Below, piece after piece: positions 1-10,896 of a DNA stretch of 64,000 bases. The translations under genes were made by a program, and so were the position numbers. The notes beneath the pieces were generated by a model. The model ran no database searches. It was not told where the DNA came from and saw only the letters and a list, made by a program, of their open reading frames with translations. How positions within the stretch are numbered: position 1 is the stretch's first letter; every line of letters starts with the position of its first letter. This DNA comes from Hyperoodon ampullatus (Eukaryota; Chordata; Mammalia; Artiodactyla; Ziphiidae). The DNA lies in the NCBI GenBank assembly GCA_949752795.1, contig OX457057.1, forward strand, positions 10,344,632 through 10,408,631. Direction: 5' to 3'.

Positions 1-545
1 TGATCAGTAATTTTTGTAGAATGTCCCACAGTTTGGCCTTCTCTTAAGTTTCATCATGATTCAATTGCATTTATGCATTTTCAGCAGAAGTGATGCTTCA
101 CTTCATCTCCAGAAGTGATGCTGTATTTTCTGTGCATCATATCAGGAGGCATATGATGTTGACTGGTCTTATTATAAAGGTACTGTTTTTCTCTTTGTCA
201 TTAATAGATGTTTTATGGGGAGATATTTTGAGACCATGCAAATATTTTGTTATTCCTCAAACTTTAATCTACTAGTTTTAGCATCCATTGGTGATTCTTG
301 CCTAAATCAGTTATTAATCTGTGATGATTGTCCAGTTGTGATTTTCTAATTCCGTTATTTCTTTTTCATTAATTAGTTGGGATCTACTATAGGAAGGGCT
401 CTCCTTCTTATTTATTTACTTGTCCATTCATTCATTCATTTCTTCATTCATTCATATCAGTATGGACTCATGGATTTTTATTTTATTCACTGGGTTTTAG
501 GTGGAATTTTACTTGTGTTCATACTCTTGGAACTTTTTGAACAGA
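1..545 (-). mobile_element. L1M-class LINE fragment (3' region)
   Basis: The sequence matches the antisense of the 3' untranslated region of old mammalian L1M (L1MB/L1MC-like) elements. Landmarks include the stretch around 15-30, the sentence-like match around 130-155 and the stretch at about 461-480 with its TTCATTCATT-rich lead-in. The fragment is cut by the window start, so the element's 3' end lies to the left. It is ancient and non-coding. The subfamily call is by eye. Confidence 0.7.
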
Positions 546-1149
546 TGAGTCATTGTGAGAGAAACCAATAAGCCATTTCCTTCAATGTTACTTAGGAGTG
601 TAATCTTTCCACTCAGTATATTTTTTCTTCACGATCTTGTCCTCTAGGTATAATCAGCATGGTGGTGGGGTACATGACTGTTAAGAATTCATGTTTTAGG
701 AGCATGACACGTGAGGTATTTTTAGGCATTTCTTTCTAAATTTAAAAGTTGTCCTGTAGACTCGAGGTGTAGTACAGAGGGCAAGGCAGTGAATTCTCCA
801 AGGACCGGAGCAGGTTGGCAGCAGAGCAGAGACAATACACTGCCAGGACGCTCGCGTCCTCAGCACCGCCTCTTCTTTTAGCATTTCCGTGATATAATTA
901 GCGGTGCATTATAAATGTGCACTGGCATGTAGGTCTTATCATGCTTAACTTGCTCTTGGACTCTGAAACCTGCGCTGATAATTAGCTTTCATCACGTCTT
1001 CCAAACTGCCAGGGTGTTTTAAATTATGCTTTAATTTTCTCATCAGCTTAGGTTTCGTGGACATTGAGGTTCCGTGGCTTATTTTTCCTTCTGCGTGGAT
1101 AGTTGTGAGGCTTCCAACAGTAAGATTCCGGAACATATGGCAGTTTTAA
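546..1149 (+). other. Intron sequence, nothing recognised
   Basis: Upstream intron of PRDM2 between the L1M fragment and the CpG island. I see no repeat family or credible exon. A TATA-like TATAAAT lies at about 910, but nothing around it supports a promoter. Confidence 0.6.
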
Positions 1150-1336
1150 GTTTAAAGCGATCCTATCAGATCCCGACATCCACCGGACGCACTCCGGGGA
1201 GGAGGCGGCCGGGAAGTGAGGTCCTCCCTCCAGCAGAGGGTCCCTTCCCGCGTCGCCCGGCCCGCGGCCGCCGAGGCGGAGGAGCTCTTCCTGCCGGGCT
1301 GGCCTCGGGCGGCCCGGCTGGGAGCGCCGCCCGCCT

Positions 1337-1375
1337 GCCCCGCCCCGCCCCGCCAACAACCGTCGCTCTGATTGG
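1337..1375 (+). promoter_or_regulatory. GC-box cluster plus inverted CCAAT box
   Basis: Overlapping CCCCGCCCC units at 1337-1354 are Sp1-type sites. ATTGG at 1371-1375 is an inverted CCAAT box. The spacing is typical of TATA-less CpG-island promoters, and the cluster lies just before the exon at 1405. If used, transcription would begin near or within that exon. Confidence 0.5.
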
Positions 1376-1404
1376 CCCGGCGCCTGTCTCTTCTCTCCCC
1401 GCAG

Positions 1405-1531
1405 CCAATCGCGCCGGGCGAGGAGCTCCTGGTCTGGTACAATGGGGAAGACAACCCCGAGATAGCAGCTGCGATTGAGGAAGAGCGAGCCAGCGCCCGG
1501 AGCAAGAGGAGCTCCCCGAAAAGCAGGAAAG
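1405..1531 (+). CDS. PRDM2: PRDM2 exon encoding the end of the PR domain
   Basis: Coding starts at phase 0 after the acceptor TCCCCGCAG and ends one base into a Gly codon before the donor GTAGGA. The 42 full codons begin Pro-Ile-Ala-Pro-Gly-Glu-Glu-Leu-Leu-Val-Trp-Tyr, the conserved C-terminal motif of PR/SET domains, followed by a Glu-rich helix and a basic Ser/Lys/Arg tail. As far as I recall the human protein, the match over residues 129-170 is complete. The PR domain is the methyltransferase-like module that distinguishes RIZ1 from RIZ2. The upstream PR exons are outside the window. The exon lies in a CpG island, so longer open frames on both strands here are composition artefacts. Confidence 0.96.
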
Positions 1532-2200
1532 GTAGGAGCCCGCCGCCGCCCCTGCTCCCCGCGGCTGCCCGGCCCGGGCCGAATCCGGGCTCGGGCAGCA
1601 CCCGCAGCTCTCAGTGACCTTTTCCGGACCCGGTGCCAACCCTCCCCCGCGCACCCTCCCCCCCCGCGTGCAGTTCCCCCCTCCCCCCCCGGCGTTGCTG
1701 AATCACGGCGCCGGACGCCGCGCTCGAGCTCTTTTCTAACTTGGGGTGGAGGAGCCGGGCGCGGAAAAGTGAGCGGACGCGCACCGCGGGGGGCCCGAGG
1801 CCAGTTGTCACTTCCCTTGCCCACAGCGCAGGTCTCTGGACTTGCGGGTGGGAGCGGCGGTCGGTCTCTCCAGAGCCGTACACTACACGCCCGGTATATT
1901 CTTAGCTTTTTGTGCTGTTCGCCAGCAATGCGTCATAAAATGTGTTCCGAGAGTGACATTTCCAGGTCCGCAGATTCGGCGGCTTCGTGTCCATCCGCCC
2001 GGACTGTGCGGGAGGGCCGGACGCGCTGCGGCCGATGCACTGGCCTCCCGGGGCAGGGAGAGCCGGCCGGGCCGTACACTGCCGCTCCGCCCAGGTCGGG
2101 CCCTGCCATCCGGCCGCCCCACTCCTCCCCGGGCCGGGCCCTGGGCCACTCCACGCCACGCAAGACTGCGCTGCACACGATTGCAACACTCGCGGCTGGC

Positions 2201-4099
2201 GAAGGTTTCAGCGCAGATCTTTTTAAAATTAGGCCATTAACAAAATGGAAGTTGAACGGTGTGCTGTTACTTTTGACTCAACTCCAGCAGTTTTATTTTG
2301 TTTTATAATGTTTTCAAACAAAAGGTAAAGTGTAGTCACACTTACAGAAGGCAGGGGATAATTTCTGGGAGGAAAATAGTTTGGTTGGATATATCATATT
2401 TCCAGCTGGCGTTCTCCACGTTGTTTGTTTTGTTTTGTTTTCTTTTAATGAAGAATTTTAATATTAATTAGTGAATCTTTCGTAGAGCCCTGTTTGACTA
2501 TATGCCAAGGCGAGGGGTATGGTAGTTTCTTACTAATATAAATCTGCTTTTTTCTTTTTTTTGCCCGCCTTAAGTCTTAAATAAATGTTTGTAGCCATCT
2601 GAACTTGAGTCCAGCCTTTACTTAGAACACTGCAAAGTGAATTGTGGAAGTCATACTGTAAATAAAATCATAATGTAAACTTGATTTTGGAAAAATGTAA
2701 AAGTAACATTTAAAAATGTAGGCAAGAAGTTAAAAAAGTCTATTCTGATTTTTCCATTACATATTCTTTGTATTTTACGGTATAATCAATAATCCATCCA
2801 AGGGAGTTTGTTAGGCCTTTTACTGAATACATGTTCGCTGTTTATCTAACTCGATTTCGTCAGTTTTAGGTCATTAAATGCTTTGATCATGAATCAGATG
2901 ATCAGGGTCTAGAAAATTGCCAGGTGTTTTTTGTTTGTTTGCTTTTGTTGTTGTTTACTGTTTTGAGGTTTGAGATTTTTGTTGCCGTTAGGCTTAACGC
3001 ATAATTGTTTGCAAACTCTTCACATAATTTAAATTGTTCCTTTATTTAGTGTTCACTTTGTGTATAACTAATGTCACCAGCCTTTCTATGTAAGCTGTGA
3101 TTTGCAGGGGCTGGAGTTTGGAGGGCAGCGGATCTTTACTCTGTTACTAAGCATAACTCATATATTTAAATATAGTCATAGGTTAATAGGTTAATAGCAA
3201 CTTCATCCTAATGCTTTCTCTGTTAAGCGTACTTTGGTGTGCATGTTTAGAACATTTCATAGATTTTTATTTATTCCTTAATTTTTTTTAATTTGAATGT
3301 GGAGGAAAAAACTGAAAATAAGTTTTATTAGTGGTACATGAACTTACACATCTTCGTTTTTATACCTGCCCATATTGCTGGGGTTTTGCATTGAGTTAAG
3401 TAGTTTATATTTCTTATTATCCTGTTATTTATAACTACTCCGAGCTGTGTATAACCGACTGAATCTTAAGTTTTAGTTAAAGTACTTACGTGAGGCTCCC
3501 TCTCAGAACTTAACAATCTGTTTTGAATAGCTTATTGGTAAGGAGCTGTGTTTGCTCTTTATGATCTAAAGTTTAAATAGACCTTTTTTGTTTTTAAATT
3601 AAATACTCTGTGAAAGCTAATTTATAGCTTACAAAGACCTGAAATGGAGAACTTTTTATGCTAACTTGGTTCTGTTTAGGTCTTATGTGTGACCTCAGAC
3701 ATTTAAATATCTTTTCAGGCAGTGATGTCAGAGAATAAATCAACATAAATTTCATTCAGTAGCAATATTAATTTAGTGTTTCTGAAAGCCAGATGTTGAA
3801 GACGTGCAGCTGACAGGTAGATTGACAGTGGACCTAACTTCATTTTGGTTAGGAGGCAGGCAGAGAGAAACAAAGGGCTGAATTCTTCATGGTTCTGGGC
3901 CTCTGATCCTTTGCATGACAGCTGCTGTGCCTACAGCTGTGCATTGCATGTGGTGCCTTTCAGAATTCATCAGATCGCTGGTGGATCATGCGGCGTGTTC
4001 TGGGCAGTGGAAAGCCCTGATTCCTTTGCATACAAAGTGTGACCCCTCCTCTTCTCTCTCCCTCTGTGTCTCTATCTCTCTGCCTCTGTCTGTCTCTCA
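2201..4099 (+). other. AT-rich intron, no recognised element
   Basis: Intron following the CpG island. It holds short T- and TTTG-rich runs (about 2420-2450 and 2925-2950) and a pyrimidine-rich CTCTCT tract at 4045-4100. No exon or repeat family is recognised. Confidence 0.55.
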
Positions 4100-4245
4100 G
4101 TCATTCATTGAACTAATGTTTGTTAAGCCCCTGCCATGTGCCAGGTGCTCTGCTAGGTCGTACAGGACAATGGTGAGCAAAAAAGCGGCAGTAACTTTTC
4201 TCCTGGCGCCTGTAGTCTAGTGGGGGAGACAAACATTAAATCAGT
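4100..4245 (-). mobile_element. L2 LINE 3'-end fragment
   Basis: Antisense L2 tail: TCATTCATTGAAC, then the antisense of the 'gcctggcaca' block (CCATGTGCCAGGTGC), then TAGTGGGGGAGACAAACATTAAAT. Old and diverged. Confidence 0.7.
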
Positions 4246-5660
4246 AAGTTACTGATCAGGGCCTAGATGGTTGGCATGGAACAGGCCCTCAATAAATAAC
4301 TTGTCGATTGGCAAACAAAGACTCATGCAATGAAGGAAGAGAACACAGTGCTGTGAGAACACAGTTCATATTGTCTCTGACCAGGGAGCATGCGGTTTTG
4401 CCAGTGGCCAAAGGTGTTCGTATGTTAGGCATTTTGAACTAGAATTCTGGCTTCTCACCTTTGTAATTCAGCCTAACTTCTTACATGTCTGAGCAGCCCC
4501 TGTAATGAGATTGAGCATGAGAAGTTCCTTGGGTGGGACAGATTAAACTTTTCAGGTAGAAAGGAAGGGAGGGTTTTCAGTGTTGGGTTTTCAATATCTC
4601 ACTGAAATATTCGTATTTAATCCATGGGAAGATTGTGATCTGAACATAGAAAGGCCAAATTTGGAAGTATTTATCGTCTTGATTTCTGTTCCTTGTCTGC
4701 TACTGAGAAATGAGGGATTGAATTTGCTTGTGAGCAGTAAATGACTGTTGGCAAATGTTCTTTTAAAATATGGACTATAATAGAATGCTGTTGCCTTGCT
4801 CTCTTCTGGCTACATAAGAACCTTACCCAGAGTTCTTTTTACTCTAAAGAAGCAGCAATGTCTTGATGCACATGGGCTTAGCGGAAGGAATGAAAAACAT
4901 GGGACTCTTGGGCTTTTACCAGGTGTATGGCTGGGCAAATCACGTCACTTTTAATGGGGGTGCAGTTTCCATAGCTTTAAAAGTAGGTGTCGTAACATGG
5001 AATGGTCCTTGTGCTATACCCAGCCTCACTGGGTTGCTGTCAAGAGCAGGAGAGAGAATCACAAGGAACATCTCTGTGCAGCATGTGGGTCCGTGGTACC
5101 TGTGAGTGCCGCTGACAGAATGTGGCTGACGGTTAGTTACTTACGTGATTCTTGCAGAGGAACTACTGAGCTTGTGAGTCATTTAATCAGTCAGTATTTA
5201 TGGAGCGCTTGTATTAGCTCTGAGGAAGCAGTGGGTCCTCCCTCTCCCTTCCCATGGCAGGGCCTCACTGTAGGCTGCTTCTCTCTTACTTTAGGCCTAC
5301 TTCTAACCTGTTGACTTTCCTGTTGATAGCAAGTTAGAAGGAGGAAATTAGAAGAGTTATTTGTAGCAGCAAGTAGTTTTATAGCTAATAGCCAGACAGT
5401 TAAGAAAACAAAGTTGGTAACAGAAACAGTAACGAACTATAAAGAGCACAGTGCTGTGAGATCACTTAGCAGGTTCACATAATCTTTTCTAAAAGCTGTA
5501 AATAGTCCCTGAGATCAACTAGTTTTTAGTGTTTATCTAAGTGACTTTTAGTCACCACAGAGCAGTTAGATTATAACCAGTTTAAACAGGAAATATTTCA
5601 TGTTTCCATAATTAAAATTGTTCACATAAGAAACCTGGAGATATCCCCCCATCCCCCAGC
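4246..5660 (+). other. Intron, no recognised element
   Basis: Mixed-composition intron. Short open frames at 4863-5105 and 4997-5314 overlap in different frames, resemble no known protein and have no splice or start context that would support them. Confidence 0.5.
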
Positions 5661-5664
5661 CTTG

Positions 5665-5920
5665 TTATTCAACAAGTATATTCTGTGTCAGACACTTTGT
5701 TAGGTGCTGAAGCTACAGCAGAGAACTAACATAACCCAGGTTCCTGCTTTCATGGAATTTACATTCTGGAGAATGAGGGGACAACCAACCAACAGATGAA
5801 CAAGACAAATCTTATAATGTTAATAATGTGTGTGTGTGTTGCAGGTGGTTACGTATGGTGTGACCGTGGACGTGTAGCCAGGGATAGCCTTTCAGAGGCT
5901 GTGACTTGACTGGCGCAGGG
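5665..5920 (-). mobile_element. L2 LINE 3'-end fragment
   Basis: Antisense L2 tail starting ATTCAACAAGTATATTC. It continues through the antisense of the 'created-animal' block (GGAATTTACATTCTGGAG) and is interrupted by a short TG repeat at about 5825-5840. Confidence 0.65.
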
Positions 5921-7882
5921 GTGGGCCCTGTCAAGTTCTCGGGGCTGAGAGTTCCAGGAAGAAGGACCGGATTGGGCGTTCTTTTAGCAGTGTTGGTTAT
6001 TTATTGCTGGGGTGGTGTATAGGGAGAGCCACCTAGACACCCACATGAGTCTTTTTGTATGAAACTCAGTTGTGCAAATGGACATACTGGCCCCTTTCCA
6101 CCAGCACCGCACTTAGTGGAGGATTGGTAGGGGAGATTAGAGAGATGAGTGAAACATCCAGGGAGGAGTTTATCGTCTGTTTTATTGCAGCTCAGTGTGG
6201 GTCAGGTTCACTAGGTGGTGTAGTTGATGTGTGTACAGGCTCTAGAATAGGGAAGGGGTTGGCAGGAGCCCTCTGGGAGAGGAGGTGATGCTACTTTGTG
6301 GTCGAAAAGCAGAGCACAGTGGGGAGGACTCCTGTGAAGAACATTGAGGAGGGGGAAGAAAGAAAGATTTGGGGAAAGAAACTCACGGGGACATGAGAGG
6401 TCACAGGACATTGCTGGACAACAAGTAGAAACAGAGATGCAGCAAGAGGCTCTGATGGAGATGTGGAGCCTCATGGGCTGTGCGGTGCTGCAGGCAGACG
6501 GAGCAGTGAGCCCTGAGTAGTGCTGAGCGGTACTGAGCGCTCCCGTGGGTATTCCCATTTAGCCTCTACTTCTGCGTGGTTTGTACCAGTTCCAGATGAG
6601 GAAATGGACACGTAGCAAGGGTGGATAACTTGTCCAAGCTCTGTCTGCCAATGAGTGTCAAGAGTCAGAGCTTGAGCCGAGGTTTTCCATGCCTTTTCTT
6701 CTTCAGAATACTCTGCTTTCTGTCTGCTTCTGCCTGTGGTGGACAACAGCAGAAGCGATAGCACTGGTTCCATTTAAAGTTAAAATTAGAGAATACATTT
6801 AATAAAAGCGAACAGGTGGGCTTCAGTGGAGTTTGATGTCTTGACCTTCCCCAGTAGCCGACAGCTCTTTTCGAGGTTCCTTGGCCAAAGCTGAAGCGTG
6901 GAGGCCTGGCTGAATGACAGAGGCCTAGCCGTGGTGCCTGAGGATGATTGCAGATGGGCCCTGAGCTTTCTGGGTGCCTGGTGGGCAGGTCCTGTGCCCA
7001 CTTACAGGGCGCTCATCCCTAGTTCTTGTTGGCAAGTGTTGGAGCAGGGCCTGGGGCAGTCGCAAGTGGCTACGATCCTGTGGAGATAGGGCCCCAGCAT
7101 TAGATGTTACATGGCTTGTGAGCTTGTCGCCTTGGGCCCACGTGAGCAGTGTCCTAGCCGGTCCCCAGTGGAGCTCTCGCTGCCTCTATAGCTGAGTGAT
7201 GCCTTTGCTGAACATTGGGTGACCTGTCTCTGACGGTTGCCTGCCTGGTTGATCCTGCTGTTTTTGTGCTCTATTTTTAAAAGCTTAGTGCAGCTTTAAT
7301 GTTTTTTCAACAGTAAGAATCTAGGAAGTTTTTGAATTTCTAATTCTACTTCTGCTGCTACTGAATTGCTCTAAATTTAGGTAAATAAGTTGGTTGATAT
7401 TTTTGTGCCTTTGATTCATGCTGTGCATAACCTTGTTCATAGGGAAATTTATGGATTAACTACAGTTTTTCAAAGCATTTTGCAGAGTTTCAACTGTATT
7501 TTAGTGGATGAATTTGCAAAATTCTTAATATATACCATAATGGAGTGTGTTAGGAAATATGCTGTGCTCTAAGGTTGTTAGCCTGGTTCTCCTGTCCATA
7601 TGGAAACTGGAAGGTGAGACTTGCCTCATACAGAAAAAAAGGATTAATTATGATTAAGCTTTCTAAAAGGTAAAAGGACCTTGAATGTAGGGAGTTCAAA
7701 ATTGTTGATTTTTAAAAATCCAGTTGTAATTTGAAAGTAAAAAAAAATTTTGCTGTGCTTTGCCTAGATAAGAATACTGGGTTCTTTTTCTACATTATGA
7801 ATTCATTATTGTTTTTAAAACTTATCGTGTATTTCCTTTTCTTAGGCAGTTTTACATTTCTGTTTACAGAGCTGTTACAGTA
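5921..7882 (+). other. Intron with a possible degraded MIR
   Basis: Mostly unrecognised. At about 6585-6690 the run CCAGATGAGGAAATGGACACG, followed by a TTGTCCAAGC-like block, resembles the antisense core of a MIR SINE, but it is weak. The rest becomes AT-rich after 7260. Confidence 0.4.
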
Positions 7883-8038
7883 TTGGGTTGGCCAAAAAGT
7901 TCGTTGGGTTTTTGCCGTAAGATGGCTCTAGTAAGCGCTTAGTTGTCTTTAACTTCAATTGAAACAGTTTTGTTAGATTGCGTTGTGACAGCTGTCATAT
8001 CAGCATGCATTTTAAAAAGAATCTTATCAAAATTGGTG

Positions 8039-8045
<7 letters not shown>

Positions 8046-8080
<35 letters not shown>

Positions 8081-8267
8081 ACGCGGGCCTCTCACTGTTG
8101 TGGCCTCTGCCTTTGCGAAGCACAGGCTCCGGACGCGCAGGCTCAGCGGCCATGGCTCACGGGCCCAGCCGCTCCACGGCATGTGGGATCTTCCCGGACC
8201 GGGGCACGAACCCGCGTCCCCTGCATCGGCAGGCGGACTCTCAACCACTGTGCCACCAGGGAAACCC
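8046..8267 (-). mobile_element. CHR-type tRNA-derived SINE inside the mariner
   Basis: On the + strand it reads poly(T) (about 8041-8075), then GTACGCGGGCCTCTCAC, and ends at CCACCAGGGAAACC, which is the reverse of the SINE head. Target duplication CAAAATTGGTGAATTTTT is present at about 8028-8045 and 8267-8284. The internal Pol III box B lies in the GGTTCG-like region, here antisense near 8205-8215. Confidence 0.93.
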
Positions 8268-9165
8268 AAAATTGGTGAATTTTTGTGTAGCCATTTTAAT
8301 ATTGAAGATGGAAGAAAAGCGGCAACATTTTCGGCATATTATGCTTTATTATTTCAAGAAAGGTAAAAAAGCAGCCTAAATGCAAAAAAAAAAAAAAAAA
8401 GATTCATGCAGTGTATGGAGAAGGTGCTGTGACTGATCAAAAGTGGTTTGCGAAGTTTTGTGCTGGAGATTTCTCGCTGGACGATGCTCCACGGTCACTA
8501 GACAAGTTGCAGTTGATAGCGATCAAATCGAAACATTAATTGAGAAGAATCAATGTTATACCGCGTGAGAAATAGCCGACATACTGAAAATATCCAAATC
8601 AAGCGCTGAAAATCATTGGCACCAGCTTGGTTATGTTAATCACTTTGATGTTTGGGTTCCACATAAGTTAAGTGAAAAAACCTTCTTGATTGTATTTCTG
8701 CATGTGATTCCCTACTAAAACATAACGAAAACGTTGCATTTTTAAAACAAACTGACTGGCGGTGAAAAGTGGATACTGTACAATAATGTGGAACGGAAGA
8801 GATTGTGGGGCAAGTGAAATGCACCACCACCAACCGCACCAAAAGGCCGGTCTTCATCCAAAGAAGGTTGTATATATGGTGGGATTGGAAGGGAGTCCTC
8901 TATTATGAGCTCCTTCCGGAAAACCAAACGGGTAATTCTGGCAAGTACTGCTCCCAATTAGACCAACTGAAAGCAGCACTTGACAAAAAGCATCCAGAAT
9001 TTGTCAACAGAAAATGCATAATCTCCCATCAGGATAATGCAATGCATGTTTCTCTGATGACCAGACAAAAAAGCTTGGGTGGGAAGTTCTGATTTCTCTG
9101 TCATATTCACCAGACATTGCACCTTCGGATTTGCATTTATTTTGGTCTTTACAAAATTCTCTTAA

Positions 9166-9387
9166 CGGGGGCTTCCCTGGTGGCGCAGTGGTTGAGAGTC
9201 CGCCTGCCGACGCAGGGGACACGGGTTCGTGCCCCGGTCTGGGAAGATCCCACATGCCGCGGAGCAGCTAGGCCCGTGAGCCATGGCCACTGAGCCTGCA
9301 TGTCCGGAGCCTGTGCTCCGCAACGGGAGAGGCCGCAACAGTGAGAGGGCCCGCGTACCGAAAAAAAGAAAAAAAAAAAACAAAAAC
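9166..9387 (+). mobile_element. CHR-type SINE inside the mariner, opposite orientation
   Basis: The head GGCTTCCCTGGTGGCGCAG is followed by a tRNA-like region with the box B sequence GGGTTCGTGCC, and the element ends in an A-rich tail (9361-9387). Perfect 15-bp duplications ACAAAATTCTCTTAA flank it (9151-9165 and 9388-9402). This insertion splits the mariner transposase remnant just after the SPDIAPSD motif. Confidence 0.94.
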
Positions 9388-9632
9388 ACAAAATTCTCTT
9401 AATGGAAAAAATTTTCAATTCCCTAGAAGACTGTAAAAGGCACCTGGAACAGTTTTTTGCTCAAAAAGATAAAACGTTTTGGGAAGATGGAATTATGAAG
9501 TTTCCTGGAAAATGGCAGAGGGTGGTGGAACAGAACAGTGAATACGTTGCTCAATAAAGTTCTTGGTGAAAATGAAAAATGTGTCTTTTATTTTTACTCA
9601 AAAACCGAAGGAACTTTTTGGCCAACCCAATA

Positions 9633-10204
9633 CATGAACTTCCATGTTCACAGTAGAATTACAGAGAGGAGAGTGTATATATTTTTACACTTGAAGTTGC
9701 CTCTAAAGAACTGAGGAATTGGATAAATACCCCAAGGATACCCTCAAGCTGGTTAAAAATTAATAGCCATTTCTTAACCGTTAAAGGTTGTGTGGGGAAC
9801 TGGGAGTTGCAGCTTCAGACAGACTCACATGGTGCTCCTGTTGGCATTCACGTTATCTGCTCATATTCTGCATGCTTCCAAGGACAGTTGCTTTTATTAA
9901 TGTTAATAACTTGGTCGACATAGTTTAGGAAGTTGAATGACTTGGAGAAGCAGGAGTTATTTGAAAACATTACTATTGTTTCTCAAAGTGAAGAAGATAA
10001 ATGTTGAAAGCAACCGTTTTTCTTTATTACTGCTCAGATTAAACCAGTGTCAGACATTACAAGAGCTCTTGGCTGAATTCATTCATTACAGTGCATTTTG
10101 ATAGGGACACATCTCATGATTTGACACTTACATGCACATGTCGTCAAGTGATGAACTGCTTTCTGTTGATGGTGACAGTGACAGCAGTTACTCCTTTCTT
10201 TACC
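9633..10204 (+). other. Intron, no recognised element
   Basis: Unique-looking intron between the mariner and a MIR. Nothing recognised. Confidence 0.5.
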
Positions 10205-10385
10205 ACGTCTGTCTTGTGCCTAGTACTGTGCTTGGTGCTCCAGGTACATCATTGCTAATCCTCCCAATAGCCCTGCAAAGTAGGGAATCATTCTCCTCCT
10301 TTGTAGATGAGGACACTGATGTTTGAGGGGTTCCATGGTTTGCCCAGGTTCGCCCAGCTACTAAATTGTTTGGCTCCACCTTGCC
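10205..10385 (-). repeat. MIR SINE fragment
   Basis: Antisense MIR: a TGTGCCTAGTACTGTGCTTG start, CAATAGCCCTGCAAAGTAGG, then the antisense core around TTTGTAGATGAGGACACTGA and the block CCCAGGTTCGCCCAGCTA. Diverged. Confidence 0.75.
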
Positions 10386-10682
10386 TAAATCTAGTTTTTG
10401 TTTGTAATGTTTCTAAGCAGGACACTTACTGAATAAGTAGCAGTGTTTTCTAAGGCTTTGCTAATTAGCCAAGATGAATTTTCACTCCTCACTTTAGAAT
10501 TGCCCATTTTAATCCTAAATAATAAGGCAGTGTGATTAAGTGAAATCTTTGGTATTGGAAAGCTAAGTTATGGTGAAAACTAATGCCTTGAGTTATTTTT
10601 GCTTTGGGGTTTATGGATTAAACAGATTTATTGTATTCCTTTGAGCACCTCAAACAGTTTTTAAAAAAAATAACAGATTAGA

Positions 10683-10896
10683 TTTTTTTTTTTTTTTTTT
10701 TTTGCTGTACGTGGGCCTCTCAGTGTTTTGGCCTCTCCCGTTGCGGAGCACAGGCTCCGGACGCGCAGGCTCAGCGGCCATGGCTCACGGGCCCAGCCGC
10801 TCCGCGGCATGTGGGATCTTCCCAGACTGGGGCACGAACCCGCGTCCCCTGCATTGGCAGGTGGACTCTCAACCACTGCGCCACCAGGGGAGCCCC
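10683..10896 (-). mobile_element. CHR-type SINE
   Basis: Poly(T) 10683-10703 is followed by the antisense SINE body, which ends GCCACCAGGGGAGCCCC. A short target duplication, TTAGATTTTT, is visible before the T tract and just after 10898. The tail is long and uniform, which suggests a relatively young copy. Confidence 0.92.

Larger units (their letters stand above)
1150..2200 (+). promoter_or_regulatory. PRDM2: Intragenic CpG island around a PR-domain exon, candidate RIZ2 promoter
   Basis: About 1 kb is strikingly G+C- and CpG-rich against AT-rich flanks (before 1100 and after 2220). It contains tandem GC boxes (1337-1354), an inverted CCAAT (1371-1375), several GGGCGG/CCCGCC-type sites and no convincing TATA box. 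The coding exon 1405-1531 sits inside it. Human PRDM2 is known to make a PR-less form (RIZ2) from an internal promoter located after the main promoter, and this is the only island in the window upstream of the RIZ2 start Met (26490). Promoter activity here is inferred from composition and position, not shown. Confidence 0.65.
7883..9630 (+). mobile_element. Mariner DNA transposon, full length but dead, with two nested SINEs
   Basis: Terminal inverted repeats begin TTGGGTTGGCCAAAAAGTTC at 7883 and end with its near-perfect complement at 9630. A TA target duplication flanks both sides (7881-7882 and 9631-9632). Removing the two SINEs (8046-8267 and 9166-9387) leaves about 1.3 kb, the normal mariner length. 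Transposase traces read on the + strand: an N-terminal helix region from about 8308, a WFAKFCAGDFSLDD-like segment near 8450, and the SPDIAPSDLHLF motif near 9105-9145, which carries the third catalytic Asp region. Many in-frame stops and frameshifts make it a pseudogene. The TIR type is the one known from ruminant (BovMar-like) elements. Confidence 0.92.

Noticed and set aside
905..920. TATAAAT as a promoter element
   Set aside because: Isolated in AT-rich intron with no initiator, CpG or transcript evidence, and about 500 bases from the exon.
1048..1824. Long minus-strand open frame (258 codons) and several others across the CpG island
   Set aside because: Stop codons are rare in such GC-rich DNA. 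The frames overlap each other and a known coding exon on the + strand, and none resembles a protein family.
7943..8379. Open frames of 80-133 codons here and at 9149-9418, 10661-10983, 12404-12725, 21724-22098 and 44709-45053
   Set aside because: All are translations of the same CHR-type SINE in various frames and share the same peptide pieces. They are repeats, not genes.
8304..9545. Mariner transposase as a working gene
   Set aside because: The + strand remnant has many stops and frame changes and is split by a SINE at 9166. It is recorded only as a dead element.
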